From NCBI GenBank assembly GCA_009693015.1, contig SHYB01000009.1, positions 1-60,069 of the forward strand: a DNA stretch of 60,069 nucleotides, in the 5' to 3' direction. Under the pieces are notes generated by a model. That model saw only the letters and a program-made list of their open reading frames with translations. It searched no databases and had not been told where the DNA came from. The stretch comes from Dehalococcoidia bacterium. GTDB taxonomy: Bacteria; Chloroflexota; Dehalococcoidia; SHYB01. The position numbers and the translations under genes were made by a program. The first letter of the stretch is position 1. Every line of letters begins with the position of its first letter. Of this stretch, positions 7,660 through 16,098 are shown piece by piece.

Positions 7660-10600
7660 ATGCAGTCCATCACAGCTCCCCTCGTCTTCATCGGGCGGCG
7701 CGTCTGCGCCAACTGGCGTTTTCTCCTTGTGCTCTTCGCCGGCATCCTGCTTGCCGTCACCCTCCTCGCCGCCACGCCGCTCTACCTCGGCGCCACCGCC
7801 GAGCTTGGCCTGCGCTACGCCCTCCGCTATGAAAGCCAGGGCGTTCCCGATGTCACCGTCATCCTGCCCTCGCGCCCCCTTGACGAGTCCCGCCACGCCC
7901 AGGCCAGCCGCCTCGTCGCCGATGCCGCCGGCGATCACATCCGCCGCCTCGTCACCCTGGACGCCTCCCACATTCGCACCCCCGCGCTGGACCTCGATCT
8001 CCCCGGCGCCCAGGTCTTCGCCCCCGGCGAAATCAAGGCGAACCTGGAAAGCTTCTCCGGCTATGAGGAGCACACCCGCCTGGTGCAAGGGGCCTTCCCT
8101 CGCTCCACCGGCGGCGCGGGCGGCATCGTCGAAGTCGCCATCGGCCAGCGCGTCGCCCGCCTCTACCGCATCGCCGTTGGCGATAGCCTCACCGTCTACC
8201 CCGTCGCCGGCGACCGCACCCGCACCCTCCGCGCCCGCGTCACCGCTATCGTGGACGCCGGCGACCCCTCCTCCGCCTACTGGTCCTTCACCCTTGACCC
8301 GTTCAATCCCCAGTCCTTCACCGTCCCTGACGGGGAGATCCCCGTCCTTCCTTTGCTCATGTCTCACCAGGGCTTTCTCGTGGACACCGCCGCCACGTTC
8401 CGAGGCATGCTGGTGGACTACTGGTGGTTCTACGCCGTAGACACCTCCCGCATCTCCGCGCGTGACGCCGTCTCCGTCCGCGCCGGCGTCACCACCCTCG
8501 AGCGCGGCCTGCCGTTGCAAGTCCCCGGCGCCACCGTCCTCACCGGCCTGGGCAAGTCCCTGGACAGCTACCAGAACAAGCTGTTCTTCACACGCATCCC
8601 CATCCTCGTCATCGCCGCTCTCGTCACCGCCCTCGTTCTCTTCTACCTCATCATCGTCGCCAACGTCGTCGTGGAGCGGCACTTGGGCGAGATCGCCCTC
8701 CTGCGCTCGCGGGGGGCCAACGCCGCCCAGGTCATGGCCGTCTATCTGTGGGAAGCCCTCTTCATGTCCCTCGCCGCGCTCCTCCTCGGCCCCCTGCTCG
8801 CCCGCGCCGTCATCCCCCTCCTCGGCAAGACCCCGCCCTTTCACGATGTCTCCGGCGGCGCCCTGCTCCCTGTGGACATTTCCCCTGCCGTTGCCTGGGC
8901 CGCCCTCGCCGCCGCCGTCCTCAGCTTCCTCGCCCTCGCCATCCCCGCCATGCGCGGCGCCGGCTTCAACGTCCTCCACGCTCGCGCTGCCGCCTCCCGC
9001 CCCGCGCGCCTCCTCTTCTTCCACCGCTACTTCCTCGATATCTTCTTCTTTGCCCTCTCCGGCCTGCTCTACTGGGAGATGACCAAGCGCGGCTCCCTCG
9101 TCACACAGCGCCTCTTCGGCGAGAACTCCGTGGACTACGTGCTCATCGCCGCGCCGGTGCTGTTCATGGTCTCCGCCGCCCTGCTCGCCGCCCGCGCCCT
9201 CCCCTGGCTCATCATGGCCCTCGCCTGGCTTGCCGCCCGCGGGCCGTGGGCCTGGCTCTCAATGGCCCTCTGGGACCTCGCCCGCAGCCCCGCGCAGTAC
9301 CTCCGTCCCGTGGTCCTCCTTACCCTCGTTGCCGGCATGGCCATGTTTGCCGCCAGCTACAACCTCACCGTGCAGCGTGGCTTTCAGGACCGCGCCGCCT
9401 ACTTCGCCGGCGCCGATGCCCGTCTCGCCGGCCTTCCCCGCACTCAGAGCGGCGATCCTGGCGCTCTTGCCGATGCGCTGGAGAAGATTCCCGGCGCCGA
9501 GCGCGCCGCCGCCGCCTACCGGCCCGAAGAGAGCGGGGGCTTCACCGCGGCCAGCGGCTTTGATCTGCTCGCCGTAGACCCCATCCGCATCAACCGCGTC
9601 GCCTTCTACCGCGACGATTTCTCCGATCAGCCGCTGTTCAACCTCCTTGCCCAGCTCGGCCAGGGCCGCGCCCTCGCCCGCGGCCGCGACCTTCCCGAAG
9701 GCGCCACCGGCGTCGGCATCTGGGTGCGCCCCTCACGGGAGATGCCCAACGCCTCCCTCTGGGTGCGCCTGCGCGATGAGCAGGGCCGCAGCTCCCGCCA
9801 CACCCTGGGCCGCCTCGGCTTCGAAGACTGGCGCTTCCTCCGCGCCGCGTTCCCCCCGCTCGCTGAGGGCAAGTACGCCGTCGAATCGCTCTACGTTTGG
9901 GAGAACGATTTCCCCGATACGCCCTTCTCCCAGGACTCCCCCCTCTCCGGCTTCACCAGCAGCGGCCAGGTCAATTTCCACGAGCTGCGCGCCTTCACCG
10001 CCGCCGCGCCCGCGGGCGAACTGCTGGATGCCTTCACCCAGCCGCTGGGGTGGCGCGTCCTCGCCACCAACGCCACCTTCAGGGAAAAGCTGGAGGCCGC
10101 TCCCTTCATCCGCCGCACGGACCAGCCGTCCTTGCAGCTCTCCTGGCAGGCCGCCGCAGGCACCGGCATCCGCGGCATCTTCCCCAGCGCCGACCCCGAT
10201 CCTCTCCCCATCCTTGCCGGAGAGCGTTACCTCGCCGCCACCGGCCGCCGCGTCACTGACGTCGTCACCATCACCGTCGGCGGCGTCGGCGTTCCCGTGA
10301 AGATCGCCGGCTCGCTCGCCTACTTTCCTACGCTGGACCCCAAACGGCCCTTCCTCTTGGGCAATGTGGACACGCTTTTGCACTACGCCAACCTCTTCCG
10401 CGGGCAAAACCCCGTCACCCCCAATGAGGCGTGGATCTCCGTCCGTCCCGGCGCCCGCGATCTCTTCATTCGCAGCGCCGTCGCCGCCGGCCTCGGCCCC
10501 AACCTGCTGGTGCGCGATGACGCCCAGCTCAAGCTGGAGGCCCAGGACCCCCTGGTGGGCGGCGGCAGCCGCGCCGTCCTCTTCGCCACCTTGCTTGTCC

Positions 10601-10989
10601 TCATCGTCGTCGCCATCGGCGGCTACGTCGGCTACTTCTACGTCGCCTCCTACCGCGCCCCCCAGCAGTTCGCCGTCCTCCGCGCCCTGGGCATGGCCCC
10701 GCGACACATGCTCCAGGCGCAGGTGCTCACCCATGCCGCCATCGTCCTCGGCGCAGCTCTGCTCGGAGCGTGGATCGGCCTGCGCACCCACGGCATGATG
10801 ATCACCTTCCTCAAGCACACGGAGGCCGGCCGCGAAGTGCTGCCCCCATTCTTGCCCCAGGCCGACTGGACCGGCGTGCGCGTTGTCCTTCTCGCTTCCC
10901 TTGCCGCTCTCAGCGCCGTCGTCGCCGCCGCCGTCCTTACATTCATAAGAATCCCCATTTCGCGCGTGCTGCGCCGGGGTGAAGGCTAA
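7660..10989 (+). CDS. Large FtsX-like ABC transporter permease, first of two
   Basis: This 1109-residue membrane protein has an N-terminal transmembrane helix (about 20-45) and a large extracytoplasmic domain. Next comes a first FtsX core with several helices (about 310-440) including VVVERHLGEIALLRSRGA, then further helices and a second large outer domain (about 580-960). A final FtsX helix trio follows near 960-1090. ERH-x-GE-x-ALLRSRGA is the usual cytoplasmic coupling loop of MacB/LolC-type permeases. The duplicated FtsX layout resembles predicted exporters or cell-surface remodelling transporters. It overlaps the next permease by one base (TAATG). The substrate is unknown. Confidence 0.85.
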   Translation: MQSITAPLVFIGRRVCANWRFLLVLFAGILLAVTLLAATPLYLGATAELGLRYALRYESQGVPDVTVILPSRPLDESRHAQASRLVADAAGDHIRRLVTLDASHIRTPALDLDLPGAQVFAPGEIKANLESFSGYEEHTRLVQGAFPRSTGGAGGIVEVAIGQRVARLYRIAVGDSLTVYPVAGDRTRTLRARVTAIVDAGDPSSAYWSFTLDPFNPQSFTVPDGEIPVLPLLMSHQGFLVDTAATFRGMLVDYWWFYAVDTSRISARDAVSVRAGVTTLERGLPLQVPGATVLTGLGKSLDSYQNKLFFTRIPILVIAALVTALVLFYLIIVANVVVERHLGEIALLRSRGANAAQVMAVYLWEALFMSLAALLLGPLLARAVIPLLGKTPPFHDVSGGALLPVDISPAVAWAALAAAVLSFLALAIPAMRGAGFNVLHARAAASRPARLLFFHRYFLDIFFFALSGLLYWEMTKRGSLVTQRLFGENSVDYVLIAAPVLFMVSAALLAARALPWLIMALAWLAARGPWAWLSMALWDLARSPAQYLRPVVLLTLVAGMAMFAASYNLTVQRGFQDRAAYFAGADARLAGLPRTQSGDPGALADALEKIPGAERAAAAYRPEESGGFTAASGFDLLAVDPIRINRVAFYRDDFSDQPLFNLLAQLGQGRALARGRDLPEGATGVGIWVRPSREMPNASLWVRLRDEQGRSSRHTLGRLGFEDWRFLRAAFPPLAEGKYAVESLYVWENDFPDTPFSQDSPLSGFTSSGQVNFHELRAFTAAAPAGELLDAFTQPLGWRVLATNATFREKLEAAPFIRRTDQPSLQLSWQAAAGTGIRGIFPSADPDPLPILAGERYLAATGRRVTDVVTITVGGVGVPVKIAGSLAYFPTLDPKRPFLLGNVDTLLHYANLFRGQNPVTPNEAWISVRPGARDLFIRSAVAAGLGPNLLVRDDAQLKLEAQDPLVGGGSRAVLFATLLVLIVVAIGGYVGYFYVASYRAPQQFAVLRALGMAPRHMLQAQVLTHAAIVLGAALLGAWIGLRTHGMMITFLKHTEAGREVLPPFLPQADWTGVRVVLLASLAALSAVVAAAVLTFIRIPISRVLRRGEG

Positions 10990-13900
10990 TGTTTCAAGGC
11001 TTCTTCACCCTCTGGAGGCTCGCCTTCCGCCGCGCCCGATCCCGCTGGCGCATCCTCCTGCCCCTTCTTGCCGGCGCTGTGCTGGCCGCCTCCTTGATGT
11101 CTTCCACTGCCGTTTATGGCGATGCCGTCCGCCGCCTCGGCTTGCAGCGCACCCTCGCCTCCTACGATCCTGCCCGCCTGGATATCAACCTCCAAATCCA
11201 GCATTCCCCGTCGAACCCCGACACCTACGCCGCCGTCAAGACCAAGGTGGACACCTCCGTCTTCCGCCGTGTCCTCTGGTTCGTGGACAACGCTTCCCGC
11301 GATATTCGCGGCGAGACCTTCTACGTCAACCAGGTGGCCCGCGGGCAGGAGGCGGTGGACACATCGCCCGCCGTCATCGCCGGCGCCCCCGCCGTCCGCG
11401 CCGACCCTCGCCGCCGCATGTTCTTTGCCGCCAGCGCCGATTTTGCCCGCGAGACCACCATCGTCTCCGGCGCGACGCCCCAGCCCCTCACCGTCGCCCT
11501 TGATCCCCAGGGCCGTCCCCTCTCCACCCCGGAAGTCCAGGCCACCGTCCTGGAGGAAACCGCCCGCGTCCACAACCTCGCCGTCGGCGACCGCCTTCTC
11601 ATCGTCTCCTTCCGCGATGAGATGCTCACCCACGCCGTCGTCCGCGTCGCCGCCATCGCCCGTCCCAATGATCCCGCGGCGCGATACTGGAAGGGCAACC
11701 TCCAGCGCCGCGTCTCCCTGAGCCACGGGGAGAACTTCGCCCCCGTCTTCGTCTCCCAGGACACCTACTTCCTCGGCGTGGCCCATCTCTTCCCCAAGAT
11801 GCTCTCTGATTTCACCTGGACGCTCTTCGTCAACCCCGCAAAAATTGACGTAGACAGCGCCTACCTCGCCCAGTACTCCGTGGACGACCTCCAGCGTCAG
11901 CTCCGCAGCGACCTCAATAATTACTTCGGCACTTCCGACCTCTCCGAGGTGCTCCAGAAGTTCCAGCAGAAGGAGCTCTTTGGACGCATCCCCCTGCTCA
12001 TCATGGTCCTCATGATCCTCGGCATCGTCGGCTACTACCTCGTCATGGTCGCCGGCGTCGTCGTGGAGCGCCACAGCGGCGAGGTCGCCCTCCTTCGATC
12101 GCGCGGCGCGGGCGCGTTTCAGGTGCTGACGTTATACCTCTGGGAGGCCCTGGCGATCTCCACCGTCGCCTTCTTCGCCGGCCCTCCCCTCGCCTTGCTC
12201 GGCGCCTCCCTTTTGGGACTGACCCCCGCCTTCTCCGGCCTCACGGACGGCGCGATGCTTCCCGTCAAGATGAGCACGGCGGCCTACGGCTACGCCCTGG
12301 GCGGCGCCGTCCTCGCCTTCGCCGCCATGCTCCTGCCCACCATCGGCGCAGCGCGTCTCAACCCCCTGCGGCATCGTCTCGGCGTGGGACGCCCCGCCGG
12401 CCAATCCTTCCTCACCCGCTACTATATTGACGTCCTCGTCACCATCGTCGCCCTCTTCCTCTACTGGGAGCTTACCCAGCGCGGCAGCGTGGTCAATGAA
12501 ACGCTCTTCGGCGGCCGCGGCGTGGACCAGGCGCTGCTCGCCGCCCCCGCGCTCTTCATGGCCGCCATCGCCCTCCTCGTCCTCCGCCTCTTCCCCCTCC
12601 TCCTCCGCCTCCTCGCGCGCATCGCCTCCGGCTTCACCCGTGCCTGGCTTGTCATGGCGTTGTGGCACATGGGGCGCAACCCCGTCCCCTACACCCGGCC
12701 CCTCCTGCTGCTCATGCTCGCCGCATCCGTCGCCATGTTTGCCGCCAACTTCGGCGCCACTGTCGACCGCAGCTACCTCGACCGCGCCCGCTACGTCTCC
12801 GGCGGCGACCTTGCCCTCCAGCAGATCTCCCTCTCCCGCGGCGGCCCGTCCATAGCCTTCGGCGCTGCCGTGGCCGTCCCCGGCGCCCAGCGCACCCCCG
12901 TCTTCCGCAGCCGCGCCTTCCGCAGCCAGGTGCTCACTGACTCCTCCACCTACTCCCTGCTCGCCGTTGACCCCCAGAGCTTCGGCACCGTCGCCTGGAG
13001 CCGCGATGATTTCGCCGCGCAGCCGCTCAATCGCCTTGTCGCCGGCCTCGATCCCGGCGCTGCTGCCCCCGGCGCTGCCCCTGCCCTTGGCCTCCTCCTT
13101 CCCCCGGACGCCGCATCCCTGCGCGTCTGGGTGCAGCCCGCCACCCAGCGCCGCGATCTGCAACTCAGCGCCCGCCTTGCCGATGCCAACGGCCGCTACG
13201 TGGACGTCGTCCTTGGCGTTATGCGCCAGGCGGGCTGGCAATCCCTTGAGGCATCCCTCTCGCAGATACCGCGCGGCGTGCGACTCCCCCCCTTCGTCCC
13301 CCAACACCCCCTTCGCCTCGTCTCCCTCACCGTCGTCCAGATCCAGGGCGACTCCATGTTCCCCGGCGCATACTCCCTCGACCGCGTGGAGGCGATTGCC
13401 CGCGGCGGCATCGCGCCCGTCCTCTCCTTCCAGCCCCAGCAGGCCGCCGGTCCTGGCCTCCGCGTTGTCCGCGATGTCCGTGCCGCCTCCGGCGATAGCT
13501 TCGATGTCAGCACCTCCATCGTCCGCCCTGGCAGCGCCGCCTCCGGCCTCTTCGTCTGGGGCGCGGGGCCTCTTGCCGCTCCGCGCGGCTTCCTCCTCGG
13601 CGCGGACGCCGGCGGCCCAGACCTTCCCCTTGCGCCCGCGCTCGTCAGCCGCACCGCCGCCCAGCGCCAGCAACTCTCCCCCGGAGATCAGCTCTCCGTC
13701 TCCGTTGGCGGCCACAACCTCTCCATCCGCATCGCCGCCATTGTGGACTACTTCCCCACGCTTGACCCCTATGAGGACGATGGTTTCCTCGTCGTCGGCT
13801 TGCCTGCCTTCCTCCAGCGCATCAATGAGCCGGAGACCGTCATTGACTGGCAGGCCAATGAGCTCTGGTTCGCCGTGGAGCCAGGCGCCTCGCGCGCCGC

Positions 13901-14420
13901 TGCCCGCACCGCGCTCGCCGCCGTCCCCGGCGGGCGCATCGTTGACCGTGACGCCCTCCGCGAAACCTACCGCGCCGATCCCCTTATCGCCGCGGGCTGG
14001 CACGGCGTTCTCCTCATGGCCTTCCTCGCCGTCGTCGCAGTCACGCTCCTTGGCTTCTCCCTCTACTCCGTCATCCGCGCCCAGCAGCGCCGCGTGGAGT
14101 TCGCCCTCCTGCGCAGCATGGGCATCTCCCGTCCGGGGCTTGCGGGCATGGTGCTCACGGAACAGGCCGTCATCATCGTCCTCGGCCTTGGCCTGGGCGC
14201 GCTCATCGGCTACCAGCTCACCGCGCTCCTCCTGCCCTTCCTTGGCCTCACGGAAGAGGGCGCGCGCGTCCTCCCACCCTACGTCACCCGCGTCAACTGG
14301 CCTGCTATACTTGCCAGCTATGGCGCCATCGCAGGCATCTTCCTTGCCTCCACAGTGGGCCTCGTCGTCTTCTTCGCCCGTCTCGGCATCCAGCGCGCCA
14401 TACGCTTTGGAGACGCATGA
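10989..14420 (+). CDS. Large FtsX-like ABC transporter permease, second of two
   Basis: The 1143-residue product is a diverged paralogue of the preceding permease. It has an N-terminal helix (about 15-40), an outer domain, an FtsX core near 325-450 containing VVVERHSGEVALLRSRGAG, and a second outer domain. A terminal FtsX module follows with RVEFALLRSMGISRPGLAGM near 1030. Two such permeases plus two ATPases suggest a heterodimeric exporter. The gene overlaps the upstream one by one base and the downstream ATPase by four (ATGA), so stoichiometric coupled translation is likely. The role is inferred from family only. Confidence 0.85.
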   Translation: MFQGFFTLWRLAFRRARSRWRILLPLLAGAVLAASLMSSTAVYGDAVRRLGLQRTLASYDPARLDINLQIQHSPSNPDTYAAVKTKVDTSVFRRVLWFVDNASRDIRGETFYVNQVARGQEAVDTSPAVIAGAPAVRADPRRRMFFAASADFARETTIVSGATPQPLTVALDPQGRPLSTPEVQATVLEETARVHNLAVGDRLLIVSFRDEMLTHAVVRVAAIARPNDPAARYWKGNLQRRVSLSHGENFAPVFVSQDTYFLGVAHLFPKMLSDFTWTLFVNPAKIDVDSAYLAQYSVDDLQRQLRSDLNNYFGTSDLSEVLQKFQQKELFGRIPLLIMVLMILGIVGYYLVMVAGVVVERHSGEVALLRSRGAGAFQVLTLYLWEALAISTVAFFAGPPLALLGASLLGLTPAFSGLTDGAMLPVKMSTAAYGYALGGAVLAFAAMLLPTIGAARLNPLRHRLGVGRPAGQSFLTRYYIDVLVTIVALFLYWELTQRGSVVNETLFGGRGVDQALLAAPALFMAAIALLVLRLFPLLLRLLARIASGFTRAWLVMALWHMGRNPVPYTRPLLLLMLAASVAMFAANFGATVDRSYLDRARYVSGGDLALQQISLSRGGPSIAFGAAVAVPGAQRTPVFRSRAFRSQVLTDSSTYSLLAVDPQSFGTVAWSRDDFAAQPLNRLVAGLDPGAAAPGAAPALGLLLPPDAASLRVWVQPATQRRDLQLSARLADANGRYVDVVLGVMRQAGWQSLEASLSQIPRGVRLPPFVPQHPLRLVSLTVVQIQGDSMFPGAYSLDRVEAIARGGIAPVLSFQPQQAAGPGLRVVRDVRAASGDSFDVSTSIVRPGSAASGLFVWGAGPLAAPRGFLLGADAGGPDLPLAPALVSRTAAQRQQLSPGDQLSVSVGGHNLSIRIAAIVDYFPTLDPYEDDGFLVVGLPAFLQRINEPETVIDWQANELWFAVEPGASRAAARTALAAVPGGRIVDRDALRETYRADPLIAAGWHGVLLMAFLAVVAVTLLGFSLYSVIRAQQRRVEFALLRSMGISRPGLAGMVLTEQAVIIVLGLGLGALIGYQLTALLLPFLGLTEEGARVLPPYVTRVNWPAILASYGAIAGIFLASTVGLVVFFARLGIQRAIRFGDA

Positions 14421-15295
14421 CCTCTCTCCCTGAGCACTACATCGTCTGCCAGGACCTCTTCAAGATACACAAGGTCGCTGACCTTGAGGTGGTGGCCCTG
14501 CGCGGTCTCGATCTCCGCGTCGTCCAGGGCGAGATGATGGCCATCGTCGGCCCCAGCGGCAGTGGCAAGAGCACCTTGCTCCACACCCTCGCCGGCTACG
14601 ACCTCCCCTCCGCGGGCAGCGTTACCGTCGGCGGGCGCAACCTCCTCAAAATGTCCCCCGGCGACCTCGTGGATTACCGCCGCCGCGGCATCGGCTTCGT
14701 CTGGCAGCAGGTGAGCCGCAACCTTATCCCCTACCTCACCGCGCGACAGAACGCAGAGGTCCCCATGCTCCTGACGGGGCTGGCCAAGCAGCCCCGCACC
14801 CAGCGCGCCGCCGAGCTTCTCGATTTCGTCGGCCTCGGCCATCGCCTAGACATCACCGTGGACCGCCTCTCCGGCGGCGAGCAGCAGCGCGTCGCCATCG
14901 CCGTCGCCCTCGCCAACGTCCCTCCCCTTTTGCTTGCCGATGAGCCTACCGGCGAGCTGGACACCGCCACCGGCCTGGAGATCTACGCCCTGCTCCGCCG
15001 CATCAACGCTGAGCGCGGCGCCACCATCGTCATCGTCACCCATGACCCTGATATCGCCCAGCACGTGGACCGCGTCGTCGCCATCTCTGACGGCAAGACC
15101 AGCACGGAAACCGTCCGCCAGCGCGCCTTCCAGCGCCGCGACCAACTCGAGGCCCAGCTTCTCCAGCTTGCCATCGTGGACAGCACAGGACGCCTGCAAG
15201 TGCCCAAGGAGTACCTGGCGCAGTTGGGCATCACTGACCGCGTCCGCGTCACCGTGGAAGAAGGCCGCGTCGTGCTGCGCCGGGAGGAAGCATGA
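14417..15295 (+). CDS. ABC transporter ATPase with C-terminal AbrB-like domain
   Basis: This 292-residue protein has a complete ABC ATPase of the MacB/LolD type: Walker A GPSGSGKS at 45-52, signature [12 protein letters not shown] near 153, Walker [13 protein letters not shown], and a switch His in VTHD. Residues 253-292 (starting [19 protein letters not shown] and ending in [13 protein letters not shown]) match the SpoVT-AbrB swapped-hairpin domain, which normally serves as a DNA-binding dimer in transcription factors or antitoxins. An ABC ATPase carrying this domain is unusual; it could mediate dimerisation or autoregulation. It starts within ATGA of the permease and ends within ATGA of the next ATPase. 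Confidence 0.9.
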   Translation: MTSLPEHYIVCQDLFKIHKVADLEVVALRGLDLRVVQGEMMAIVGPSGSGKSTLLHTLAGYDLPSAGSVTVGGRNLLKMSPGDLVDYRRRGIGFVWQQVSRNLIPYLTARQNAEVPMLLTGLAKQPRTQRAAELLDFVGLGHRLDITVDRLSGGEQQRVAIAVALANVPPLLLADEPTGELDTATGLEIYALLRRINAERGATIVIVTHDPDIAQHVDRVVAISDGKTSTETVRQRAFQRRDQLEAQLLQLAIVDSTGRLQVPKEYLAQLGITDRVRVTVEEGRVVLRREEA

Positions 15296-16098
15296 ACCGT
15301 CCCCCCATCGCGCCCGCTGCGCCCAACGGCCTGCCGCCCGCCGCCCTGCCGGACGACGCCGTGCTCTCTGCCCGTACCCTCTCCCGCGACTTCCGCGCCG
15401 GCGCCGAGCTTGTCCACGCCGTGCGGCCCCTAGATGTAGACATCTTCCCCGGCGAGTTTGTCGCCTTGCTCGGGCGCTCCGGCTCCGGCAAGACCACCCT
15501 GCTCAATTTGCTTGGCGGGCTGGATACGCCGAGCGGCGGCACCGTCTACTTCCAGGGGCATGATTTGGGCAAACTCTCCCAGCGGGAGACCGCCGCGCTC
15601 CGTCAAAGCAAGCTCGGCTTCATCTTCCAGAGCTTCGGCCTGCTCCCCCTGCTCTCCGCCTATGAAAACGTGGAGCTGCCCATGCGCATCGCCGGCGTCT
15701 CCCGCGGCGAGCGCGACCGCGCCGTCCGCGCCGCCATTGAGCTTGTGGGCCTGGGCCACCGCATGCGCCACCGCCCCTACGAAATGTCCGGCGGCGAGCA
15801 GCAGCGCGTCGCCATCGCCCGCGCCATCGTGCGCCGCCCTCCCCTCATCCTCGCCGATGAGCCTACCGCCGAGCTTGACTCCGCCACGGCGCGCGGCATC
15901 TTCACCTTGCTCGTGGAAATCGTCGATCGCGAGCGCATCTCCATCGTCGTCGCCACCCATGACCGCCTCGTGCTTGATGCCGCGCACCGCGTGCTGGAAC
16001 TCAAGGACGGCGCGCTCGCTGCCGAAGCCGCCGGCCCCAAAGCTACCCCTGCCGGCGAAGCATCCGCCTGGGGTCGGCCCGCCCCGCGGCCCTCCTGA
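15292..16098 (+). CDS. ABC transporter ATPase (LolD/MacB type)
   Basis: The 268-residue ATPase has Walker A GRSGSGKT (61-68), the signature [14 protein letters not shown], Walker [13 protein letters not shown] and VVATHD. A 20-residue Pro/Ala-rich N-terminal extension precedes the domain, and the C-terminal 30 residues are low-complexity. It is the fourth gene of the exporter operon, coupled to the previous ATPase by an ATGA overlap. Its last 56 bases overlap the 3' end of the convergent transglutaminase-like gene. Unlike its partner, it has no AbrB tail. Confidence 0.92.
   Translation: MNRPPIAPAAPNGLPPAALPDDAVLSARTLSRDFRAGAELVHAVRPLDVDIFPGEFVALLGRSGSGKTTLLNLLGGLDTPSGGTVYFQGHDLGKLSQRETAALRQSKLGFIFQSFGLLPLLSAYENVELPMRIAGVSRGERDRAVRAAIELVGLGHRMRHRPYEMSGGEQQRVAIARAIVRRPPLILADEPTAELDSATARGIFTLLVEIVDRERISIVVATHDRLVLDAAHRVLELKDGALAAEAAGPKATPAGEASAWGRPAPRPS

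Noticed and set aside
12132-14003. 623-residue open frame opposite the second permease
   Set aside because: Gly/Glu/Ala-rich antisense frame with no domain; the FtsX gene on the plus strand has clear motifs and coupling.
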